Made by a program: the position numbers and the translations under genes. From an uncultured Actinomycetes bacterium (GTDB taxonomy: Bacteria > Actinomycetota > Acidimicrobiia > Acidimicrobiales > RAAP-2): a stretch of DNA of 20,677 bases. The notes below the pieces were generated by a model. It did no database searches. It was given only the letters and a program-made list of their open reading frames with translations, and was not told where the DNA came from. This document shows, in pieces, positions 9,101 to 14,669 of the stretch; position 1 is the stretch's first letter; each line of letters begins with the position of its first letter. Where the stretch lies: the NCBI GenBank assembly GCA_903854175.1, contig CAINVQ010000166.1, positions 1 to 20,677 on the forward strand, read 5' to 3'.

Positions 9101-10170
9101 GACCAGCCCGCCAAATGATCTAGTGCACAGTTTTTCCACGTGAACTCTGAGACGGACTGCTTTCTTTGATCATCCTTCTCATCGAGCTCGAGTGCTCGCT
9201 GCAGCCCCGCAGTAATTGATTCTTCGCTTAGAGGATCAACAAGGACTACGTTCTGATTTTTGTTGACGCTAGGGGTAGTTGAACTCGCAACGACACGTGC
9301 GCCTGCGTTAAGTGCTTCAATAGGTGAAAGTCCCCAGCCTTCTGCACGCGGAACATAGGCAAAAACTGTGCAGTCTCGGTAGAGACCCTTCAACATATTC
9401 CACTCAACGAGGCCAACAACCACTGCATCTTGCGTTGATACCCCACCCCAGCCCTGCGAGCCAGCGATCACGAGTGGACCGAGTTCAGGCGACGTTGCAC
9501 GTGCTCTACGGTGAGCGTTAATCAAAGCTGAGAGATTTTTTCTTGGCTCTCTGGTACCGGCATAAAACGTGAACGGGCCATTGACGCCATGGCCGGACAA
9601 GAAATGTTTAACTTCAGCACTACTTGCTGGCTGAACTGATTCATCATCTACCCCAAGGCGGATTGGAATAATTCGTGCAGCATCAAAACCTTCAACTACC
9701 AAACGCTCTTTCAGCCCGGGTGACGAAGTGAATATACGAATATTTTTCTTTTGCGCAAGAAGCTCTAATCGACTTTCATGAAATGCAATTCCTGCGCTTG
9801 TTGTGGCGCTCGGCTCATCGCGCCACAGCAAGTCATGCATGGCAACTGAATGCATTGCATTAGTTCCGCCAGCGAAGGGGCCAGCCATTGATGTTGCGTG
9901 CACCACGCTGGCCTTCTTTGGGACTCCAGATGCGAAGTGTGGCCACGTACGAGTCAGTAAAGATACGCCGAGCGGACTTTTTGAAATTGCATCCAGTTGC
10001 AAGTTACTTGGCGAAGCTCCTCGTGGAGCAATACCAACAATCTCGTCAGCAGTTACTTGGCTAAGGCCGTACAGCAATCCACGAACATACGTGCCAATTC
10101 CTCCAGGTTGATCGCGGTACAGCTGATCAATAGAGATTGCAATGGTTCGCTTCATGCTTTTTTGGTTCAC
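9097..10170 (-). CDS. GT4-type glycosyltransferase (family 1/4 GT-B fold)
   Basis: 357 residues from GTG 10170, which overlaps the upstream stop as GTGA. ATG 10155 (MKRTIAISID) is an alternative start that trims 5 residues. The N-terminus has the GT-B acceptor-side motif PGGIGTYVRGLLYGL. The donor domain begins near FYAGTREPRKN and contains the E-x7-E motif as E-GWGLSPI-E. The protein is a diverged relative of the downstream enzyme at 7991-9100; the two could add successive sugars. The specificity cannot be read from the sequence. The gene ends by ATGA overlap with the next glycosyltransferase. A 16-bp inverted repeat (10162-10177) covers its GTG start and the preceding stop. Confidence 0.88.
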   Translation of the reverse strand: MNQKSMKRTIAISIDQLYRDQPGGIGTYVRGLLYGLSQVTADEIVGIAPRGASPSNLQLDAISKSPLGVSLLTRTWPHFASGVPKKASVVHATSMAGPFAGGTNAMHSVAMHDLLWRDEPSATTSAGIAFHESRLELLAQKKNIRIFTSSPGLKERLVVEGFDAARIIPIRLGVDDESVQPASSAEVKHFLSGHGVNGPFTFYAGTREPRKNLSALINAHRRARATSPELGPLVIAGSQGWGGVSTQDAVVVGLVEWNMLKGLYRDCTVFAYVPRAEGWGLSPIEALNAGARVVASSTTPSVNKNQNVVLVDPLSEESITAGLQRALELDEKDDQRKQSVSEFTWKNCALDHLAGWS

Positions 10171-10177
10171 GAACCAA
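10162..10177. repeat. 16-bp inverted repeat TTGGTTC-AC-GAACCAA at a gene junction
   Basis: Two perfect 7-base arms flank a 2-base centre, directly over the stop of the hydrolase gene and the GTG of the glycosyltransferase. A 2-base loop is too small for a normal RNA hairpin and no U-run follows on the minus strand, so it is not a typical terminator. It could be an operator-like site or chance. Confidence 0.5.
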
Positions 10178-10979
10178 GAGCTCGCTTACGCATTTCGCTC
10201 GTCCACTGAGGCCAGAGTTCAACTGCCCAAGGACCAAACTCTTCAGTGCTTGTTGCTACAACGGCGATCTTTTCTCGAACGTTCATAAGCATCATGGCGC
10301 CGCTCTTTCCAAAGTGACCGAAGCTGTCTTCTGGCCAGTCACCCATCCAGTGTTCTTTAGTTCCTCGAACCTCTGGTCCGAGTCCCCAAGGACAAGGTGA
10401 GAAGTGACCGAATCCAGGAACAACTCCATCGAGTTGTGGAGCGTACGGAGTAATGAGTCGATTTCGAGTGGGCTCAGCAAGTCCTAATGAAAGCAACCAG
10501 GCTCTCGCGAAAGTCACCATGTCTTCGGTTGAGCCAACCACGCCATCAGAGGGCCTCCCCTGAAGACTCGTGCTGTTCATTCCGAGTCCTTGGAACACAC
10601 GAGTGTTTAACCAATCTTCGGGGGCGTTACCCTCAAGAATTTTTTCTGTTGCAGTATTTATTCCTACGTTTGAATAAATACGCTTTTTTCCTACTTCAAT
10701 GACCGGATCACCTTCTTCAAGCCCGAGGCCACTCGAGTGTGAAAGCAGATTCGCAAGGAATGAACCCGTTGGGCCAGCGGTAGTTGAGGGCTTACATGAC
10801 TCCCAGTCGAACTCAATACCTATGGCAAAAGATACGGCGAGCTTTGAAACAGAGGCCCACGGACGGATTTCTGTGAGGTCACCTACTTCAACTACCCGGT
10901 TCACCATGGCGCCGTCCAAGCGGAAGGCCACTGCTGCGGGGGCCCCTGGCCACCCTTTAACTATCGAATTATCGCTCAC
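10167..10979 (-). CDS. Beta-lactamase-fold serine hydrolase (class C / D,D-peptidase-like), no signal peptide
   Basis: About 270 residues. Numbering here is from the in-frame TTG at 10988. The class C family motifs are in order: SVSK at 46-49 (nucleophile Ser and Lys), YSN at 105-107 (the Tyr-x-Asn motif), and HFGKSG at 225-230 (third H/KxG motif). LLSHSSGLG at 81-89 is the typical helix before the Tyr motif. The protein is shorter than usual members (often 350-400) and has no signal peptide or lipobox, so a cytoplasmic location is inferred. That is odd for a cell-wall D,D-peptidase and makes an esterase or amidase role as likely. GTG 10979 is chosen because a TAGGAT box lies 8 nt upstream; TTG 10988 would overlap that box. 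It heads the unit with two glycosyltransferases and the reductase, with 4-base overlap to the next gene. It should not be taken as antibiotic resistance. Confidence 0.85.
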   Translation of the reverse strand: MSDNSIVKGWPGAPAAVAFRLDGAMVNRVVEVGDLTEIRPWASVSKLAVSFAIGIEFDWESCKPSTTAGPTGSFLANLLSHSSGLGLEEGDPVIEVGKKRIYSNVGINTATEKILEGNAPEDWLNTRVFQGLGMNSTSLQGRPSDGVVGSTEDMVTFARAWLLSLGLAEPTRNRLITPYAPQLDGVVPGFGHFSPCPWGLGPEVRGTKEHWMGDWPEDSFGHFGKSGAMMLMNVREKIAVVATSTEEFGPWAVELWPQWTSEMRKRALGS

Positions 10980-10987
10980 AACACTCA

Positions 10988-10993
10988 ATCCTA
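10988..10993 (-). promoter_or_regulatory. Possible -10 box (TAGGAT) for the serine-hydrolase/glycosyltransferase unit
   Basis: TAGGAT on the minus strand lies 8 nt before GTG 10979, consistent with a leaderless transcript. It faces the divergent cofD promoter box at 11006-11011, only 12 bp away. No convincing -35 was found. Confidence 0.35.
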
Positions 10994-11005
10994 CCCAAGC
11001 GCCCC

Positions 11006-11011
11006 TAAGGT
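11006..11011 (+). promoter_or_regulatory. Possible -10 box (TAAGGT) for leaderless cofD-cofE
   Basis: TAAGGT is followed by 7 nt and then GTG 11019. It fits TANNNT with a transcription start at the start codon. No -35-like hexamer occurs at the expected distance. Confidence 0.35.
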
Positions 11012-11018
11012 TTCGGGG

Positions 11019-11933
11019 GTGATATCTGTTCTTAGCGGTGGCGTAGGCGCCGCACGACTCTTACGAGCTTTACGGTACCGGCTTGAAGCCGCAGATCTAA
11101 GCGCGATAGTGAATGTTGGAGACGACCTCGTGCTGCATGGTCTCAGCATCTGTCCCGACCTCGACACCATTAGCTACACGCTCAGTGGGCTCAACAATGA
11201 AGAACTCGGCTGGGGCCTCCAAGGAGAGACGTGGCGAGTCATGAAAGAACTTGGCGAACTTGGTGGTGAGTCATGGTTCGGGTTAGGTGACCGCGACCTC
11301 GCAACTCATCTCTACCGCACGCAACGTTTTAGCGAGGGCGCAACCAAGACTGAAGTCACGCAAGAGCTGTGTAAAAAGTTTGGCGTCGACATTCAATTAT
11401 TTCCTGTAACAAATGATGCGCTCTCTACTGTCTTCAGCACAGAGATTGGAACGCTCAGTTTCCAGGAGTACTTCGTTCGCCATCACCACGGCGTAGCAGT
11501 GAATTCAATTTCATTTGAAGGCGCTAAGAGCGCAGCACCAACCAAAGAATCAATGAACGCCCTGACGTCTGCTTCACGAATAGTGATCGCACCATCGAAT
11601 CCACTCATCTCAATTGAACCAATTCTTCAAGTGCCCGGCATTAGAGAAGTCTTGCGCGAGCGCTGCGCTGATGTTGTTGCGGTTTCACCAATCATTAATG
11701 GTGCAGCACTTAAGGGACCAGCTGATCGATTGCTGAACGAGCTTGGTCACGATGTCTCATGTGTGGGAGTTGCTAAGTACTACCAGGGGCTCGTTGGTAC
11801 ATTCATAATTGATGAGCAAGATGCCAAGCACGAAAACGAAATAAGTGATCTAGGTATGAACGTCATTGTCACTACAACAATCATGGCTAATCCAGAACAC
11901 GCCAAACAACTAGCGGACGCAGTTCTTTCATGA
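11019..11933 (+). CDS. cofD: 2-phospho-L-lactate transferase family enzyme CofD/FbiA (coenzyme F420 synthesis)
   Basis: 304 residues, normal for the family. CofD/FbiA joins the phospholactyl or phosphoenolpyruvyl moiety from a GDP-activated precursor to Fo, giving F420-0 (or dehydro-F420-0). Motifs seen: GGVGAARLLRAL at 7-18, IVNVGDD at 30-36, ICPDLDTISYTLSG at 44-57, GDRDLATHLYRT at 90-101, and the late PIINGAALKGPADR and GLVGTFIID stretches. These are the GDP- and Fo-binding regions of the family. GTG start. The stop overlaps the cofE ATG as ATGA, so the two are coupled. Several TTA leucine codons are visible (residues 15, 18, 89, 127). Whether it uses phospholactate or phosphoenolpyruvate cannot be decided here; by phylum the dehydro route is likelier. 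Confidence 0.96.
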   Translation: MISVLSGGVGAARLLRALRYRLEAADLSAIVNVGDDLVLHGLSICPDLDTISYTLSGLNNEELGWGLQGETWRVMKELGELGGESWFGLGDRDLATHLYRTQRFSEGATKTEVTQELCKKFGVDIQLFPVTNDALSTVFSTEIGTLSFQEYFVRHHHGVAVNSISFEGAKSAAPTKESMNALTSASRIVIAPSNPLISIEPILQVPGIREVLRERCADVVAVSPIINGAALKGPADRLLNELGHDVSCVGVAKYYQGLVGTFIIDEQDAKHENEISDLGMNVIVTTTIMANPEHAKQLADAVLS

Positions 11934-12640
11934 ACGAACTCCGCATCTTTCCAATCCTCGGTGTAGGTGAAATCACCGAAGGTGACGACTTGGTCGCCCT
12001 ATTTCTAGAAGCAATCGAAAAAGGTGGCCACACACTTAGCCACCATGACCTCGTAACAGTTACCAGCAAGATTGTTTCTAAATCTGAGGGTCAAGTAGTT
12101 GACTTTGATGGAACTGATGAGCACAAAGATCAGCTCATCACCAAAGAATCTCGCCGAGTAATTCGCCGCCGAGGACCAATGAGGATCACCGAGACTCACC
12201 ATGGTTTCGTTAATGCGAACGCCGGTATTGACCTCTCAAATACCGCTGAGGGCACTGCAGTGCTACTTCCGAAGGATCCTGACCGCTCAGCTCGGCGGTT
12301 CCGCTCTGAGATAGCTAGACGTACCGGTATTGAAGTTGCGGTTGTCGTGACTGACACATTTGGTCGAGTCTGGCGAACAGGGGTGACTGACGTGGCGCTT
12401 GGTTCAGCTGGCATCAAACCAATTCTCGATCTTCGTGGAACCCTCGACGCTGAAGGCAGAACATTAGAAGTTACTGAAGTTGCGATCATTGATGAAATCG
12501 CAGGTGCGGCGAACTTGGTTCTTGGGAAAAATGCAGGAACACCATTCGCAATTCTTCGCGGTCTAGACGAGTCCTACTTTGGCGATGGATCTGTAAAAGA
12601 AGACGTTGTCAGACCAGCATCAAACGACTTATTTAGATAA
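11930..12640 (+). CDS. cofE: Coenzyme F420-0:L-glutamate ligase CofE (single-domain FbiB)
   Basis: 236 residues. CofE adds L-glutamate residues to F420-0 with GTP. Family motifs: VTSKIVSKSEG near residues 44-54, ETHHGFVNANAGID near 87-100, LLPKDPDRSARR, and TDTFGRVWRTGVTDVALG near 142-159. The last of these holds conserved metal- and GTP-site residues. In mycobacterial FbiB, a C-terminal FMN-binding nitroreductase-like domain is fused to the ligase. Here the protein stops after the ligase domain, so reduction of dehydro-F420 and long polyglutamylation would need a separate protein. It starts 4 bases inside cofD. Its TAA is directly followed by the convergent stop of the guanylyltransferase gene, with no intergenic bases. 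Confidence 0.95.
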   Translation: MNELRIFPILGVGEITEGDDLVALFLEAIEKGGHTLSHHDLVTVTSKIVSKSEGQVVDFDGTDEHKDQLITKESRRVIRRRGPMRITETHHGFVNANAGIDLSNTAEGTAVLLPKDPDRSARRFRSEIARRTGIEVAVVVTDTFGRVWRTGVTDVALGSAGIKPILDLRGTLDAEGRTLEVTEVAIIDEIAGAANLVLGKNAGTPFAILRGLDESYFGDGSVKEDVVRPASNDLFR

Positions 12641-13666
12641 TTAAACGCCGCCTAGGCGAACGTCACCTGAAAGCGACGATCCGGGAGCAACATGTTCCTT
12701 GGCACCAACAACACAGGTTGCGCCAAGTGTCGAGAAGCTTCCAATCACAGCCTCTGGTCCAATAATTGACCACTTAACAACTGATCCTTCTTCAATTACT
12801 GCTCCAGGCAGAAGTACAGAGTTTTCAATTACAACGTTTGGCCCTACGTAACAGTCTTTGTCAATAACGCTGTTTACTAACTTCGCTGTTGGATCTACTC
12901 GACTTTGTGGGTGGGTCCACGAACCATCGACAATGCCACTGAATGATGTGATCTTGTCACGACCAGTTAGAACATCAATATTTGATTGAAGGTAAGTCTG
13001 GGGCGTACCAGTATCAATCCAGTAAGCGTTATCTGGCATGGCGTACAGCACACCGTCTTTTGCGAGTGATGGGAACGTGTCGCGCTCAACGCTTACTCGG
13101 CCCGTTGGAGCAATACGAGAAAGCACACTCGGCTCAAAGACATACGTTCCAGCGTTAATGAGATTCGTTGGGGCGTCTTCACGTGCAGGCTTCTCAACGA
13201 ACTCAATTACTCGTCCGTCTGGAGTCGTTGGCACAACCCCGTACCTTGAAGGATCTCCTACTGGGTGAAGAGCAATTGTTCCTTCTCCCCCGTGTGCACG
13301 GTGAAAGCTAATAAGTCTTGTTACGTCAAGGTCAGTGAGCACATCACCATTCACAACAATGAATGTTTCATCAATGCCTGCGTGCTCTGCAGCAAAGCGA
13401 ATTGCACCAGCAGTATCAAGCGGCTCAGGTTCAACTGCGTAGCTAACACGCACACCCGAAATAACACCTTCTGGATAGCTTTCAATAAACCGGTCTGGCA
13501 AGTACCCGAGCGAAAGAACAGCATCGGTTACACCGTGCTTTGCAAGAGATTCAAAGACACACTCAATCATTGGTCGACCAATGAGCGGCAACATCTGTTT
13601 GGGGGTCTCGAACGTTAGGGGTCTGAGTCTCGTTCCCTTACCGCCGACCAGAATGATCGACTTCAA
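12641..13666 (-). CDS. manC: Mannose-1-phosphate guanylyltransferase / NDP-sugar pyrophosphorylase with left-handed beta-helix
   Basis: 341 residues. The N-terminal nucleotidyltransferase domain has the signature GGKGTRLRPLT at 9-19 with PKQMLPL after it, the metal-binding NGDVL at 106-110, FVEKP at 156-160 and WIDTGTPQTY. The C-terminal part from about 240 on is hexapeptide-repeat sequence (VVIENSVLLPGAVIEEGSVV region), forming a left-handed beta-helix. The enzyme makes GDP-mannose from mannose-1-phosphate and GTP. A glucose-1-phosphate pyrophosphorylase cannot be excluded from sequence alone. The neighbourhood beside cofD-cofE matches mycobacteria, where the manB-type gene Rv3264c lies near fbiA-fbiB. 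The TTG start comes 2 bases after the upstream stop, so coupled translation is likely. Confidence 0.9.
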   Translation of the reverse strand: MKSIILVGGKGTRLRPLTFETPKQMLPLIGRPMIECVFESLAKHGVTDAVLSLGYLPDRFIESYPEGVISGVRVSYAVEPEPLDTAGAIRFAAEHAGIDETFIVVNGDVLTDLDVTRLISFHRAHGGEGTIALHPVGDPSRYGVVPTTPDGRVIEFVEKPAREDAPTNLINAGTYVFEPSVLSRIAPTGRVSVERDTFPSLAKDGVLYAMPDNAYWIDTGTPQTYLQSNIDVLTGRDKITSFSGIVDGSWTHPQSRVDPTAKLVNSVIDKDCYVGPNVVIENSVLLPGAVIEEGSVVKWSIIGPEAVIGSFSTLGATCVVGAKEHVAPGSSLSGDVRLGGV

Positions 13667-13668
13667 AC

Positions 13669-14466
13669 TCAGCCCGCAGTTGTAGTCGTTGCAGGAAGGA
13701 TTGTTGAGCCGACTGGAACGGTGCCAATTGATCCGGCCGGTGCAGTAGTTGTAGTTGTAGTTGTAGAAGCGGTTGCTTGAACAGCCTTCAACATTGCATT
13801 AATTGACGCAGTGCTTGGCTTCGATGGAGTTACCCCGGCTGGAACGAATGCCATAGTTATGTACATTTCGTTCGCTGAGAGCGGAACCTTAGCTGGATCA
13901 GTTACAACTGTTGGCTTAGTTTCGCCAAACATCCAGTAGGCGTACTTAACCTCTCCGGTCTTTCCGGCGTACTTAGTTCCAGCACCACACTTGTCGCCGT
14001 TCTTCCACGATGTTGCCTTGTTGGCAATTCCTGTAGATGTTGGCAGCGCCAAGCTAGATGATGTTGCTTTGATACCAGTGTGTTCAGAAGCAAAGAGAGC
14101 AAGTGTTGCGTTTGTTCCGGCTTCACTTGCAGAAACTGGTGCCACAGTCAGTACGTTGTCAGCACCAATTTTGAAACCAATGTTTGTAGTTTGATCTGGC
14201 GTAAGTGTGTAGTTAACACCACACGCCTCAACACCAAGTGCTTCGTGCCATGTTGTACCAATTGCTGGCTGAGCACTTGCGGTGGTGGTGGTAGCGATTG
14301 ATGGGTTCTGGTATTCGTAACGTGAATACACAGTCATTGCGAGTCCGAGAATGACAATAATTGCGAGCACGCCGTAGTAGTTACCAGGACGAGACTTCTT
14401 GTAGGCCTTTCCGCCTCCAGAAGCTCCTACCCTGCTTACCCATTTACCTGTTGAACTCTTAGCCAC
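13669..14466 (-). CDS. Single-pass membrane protein of unknown function with Thr-rich tail
   Basis: 265 residues with a GTG start. I do not recognise a characterised family. A basic cytoplasmic N-terminus (Lys/Arg/Gly-rich, residues 1-28) precedes one membrane helix at about 31-47. Then come a Thr/Ser linker, a globular outer domain (about 70-215) with only two cysteines (C82 and C160, which could form a disulfide), and a low-complexity tail with seven consecutive threonines. WHEALGVEACG near 73-83 looks like a conserved core. The gene is co-directional with manC, whose start lies 2 bases beyond its stop, so it probably belongs to the envelope-sugar unit; this is context only. A TATCGT box 6 nt before the GTG suggests leaderless expression. 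Confidence 0.8.
   Translation of the reverse strand: MAKSSTGKWVSRVGASGGGKAYKKSRPGNYYGVLAIIVILGLAMTVYSRYEYQNPSIATTTTASAQPAIGTTWHEALGVEACGVNYTLTPDQTTNIGFKIGADNVLTVAPVSASEAGTNATLALFASEHTGIKATSSSLALPTSTGIANKATSWKNGDKCGAGTKYAGKTGEVKYAYWMFGETKPTVVTDPAKVPLSANEMYITMAFVPAGVTPSKPSTASINAMLKAVQATASTTTTTTTAPAGSIGTVPVGSTILPATTTTAG
13745..13766. repeat. Hexanucleotide tandem repeat (GTAGTT, about 3.7 copies)
   Basis: Three full GTAGTT units plus GTAG, perfect, lie inside the Thr-rich tail of the membrane protein and encode alternating ACA/ACT threonine codons. A gain or loss of units would keep frame and only change tail length. Confidence 0.85.
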
Positions 14467-14472
14467 GGAGCA

Positions 14473-14478
14473 ACGATA
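14473..14478 (-). promoter_or_regulatory. Possible -10 box (TATCGT) for the membrane protein-manC unit
   Basis: TATCGT on the minus strand ends 6 nt before GTG 14466; an overlapping TAGTAT lies 9 nt away. Read-through from the tRNA gene upstream on the same strand is an alternative source of transcript. Confidence 0.3.
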
Positions 14479-14506
14479 CTAAAGAATCTGAGGACCAAAT
14501 ACCGCG

Positions 14507-14579
14507 TAGGGGCGGTGGGACTCGAACCCACACTGGAGGCGGTTTAAGCGCCTTGCCTCTGCCGTTGGGCTACGCCCCC
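14507..14579 (-). tRNA. tRNA with anticodon UAA (tRNA-Leu), unusually with a short variable loop
   Basis: Read on the minus strand, a 73-nt cloverleaf. The acceptor stem GGGGGCG/CGCCCCU has a single G-U at pair 1-72. U8-A9 follow, then a D stem GCC/GGC with loop CAACGGCAGA. The anticodon stem AGGCG/CGCCU carries loop CUUAAAC (anticodon UAA, A37). Then come a variable loop of only 5 nt (CCAGU) and a T arm GUGGG-UUCGAGU-CCCAC. The discriminator is A73 and CCA is not encoded. A 3-bp D stem, A14-A15, G18-G19 and the NAGA run before the stem's 3' side are the D-arm pattern of bacterial tRNA-Leu. A15 with U48 also fits. Bacterial tRNA-Leu is normally class II with a variable arm of ten or more nt, so this one is anomalous. 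Leucine identity is inferred from anticodon, A73 and D arm. Confidence 0.9.
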
Positions 14580-14600
14580 ACGCAATATTGGTGCGCTGTA

Positions 14601-14629
14601 ACCGTAACTCATAGCGAAACCCCATCCAA
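14601..14629 (-). promoter_or_regulatory. Promoter of the tRNA gene (TTGGAT, 17 bp, TACGGT)
   Basis: On the minus strand a -35-like TTGGAT (14629-14624) and a -10-like TACGGT (14606-14601) are separated by exactly 17 bp. The mature tRNA 5' end follows 21 nt further on, leaving room for a short precursor leader trimmed by RNase P. This is the best two-box promoter in the window. Confidence 0.55.
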
Positions 14630-14657
14630 AACTCGCTATTTTCTTAGATTCACTAAC

Positions 14658-14663
14658 TAGGCT
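14658..14663 (+). promoter_or_regulatory. -10 box (TAGGCT) for leaderless NlpC/P60 gene
   Basis: TAGGCT is followed by exactly 6 nt and then ATG 14670, with no Shine-Dalgarno sequence. This is the classic spacing for a leaderless actinobacterial transcript. No matching -35 is obvious. Confidence 0.5.
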
Positions 14664-14669
14664 GTTTTC

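Noticed and set aside
9101..9139. A 13-residue N-terminal extension of the glycosyltransferase at 7991-9100
   Set aside because: The extension lacks family similarity, and ATG 9100 overlaps the upstream stop as ATGA, the same coupling seen elsewhere in this unit.
10162..10177. The inverted repeat as a transcription terminator
   Set aside because: The loop is only 2 bases and on the minus strand the repeat is followed by A residues, not U. The surrounding genes are also overlapping and co-directional.
10167..10979. An antibiotic-resistance beta-lactamase
   Set aside because: Class C motifs are shared with esterases and D,D-peptidases. The protein has no signal peptide and sits in a polysaccharide unit, so resistance is not supported.
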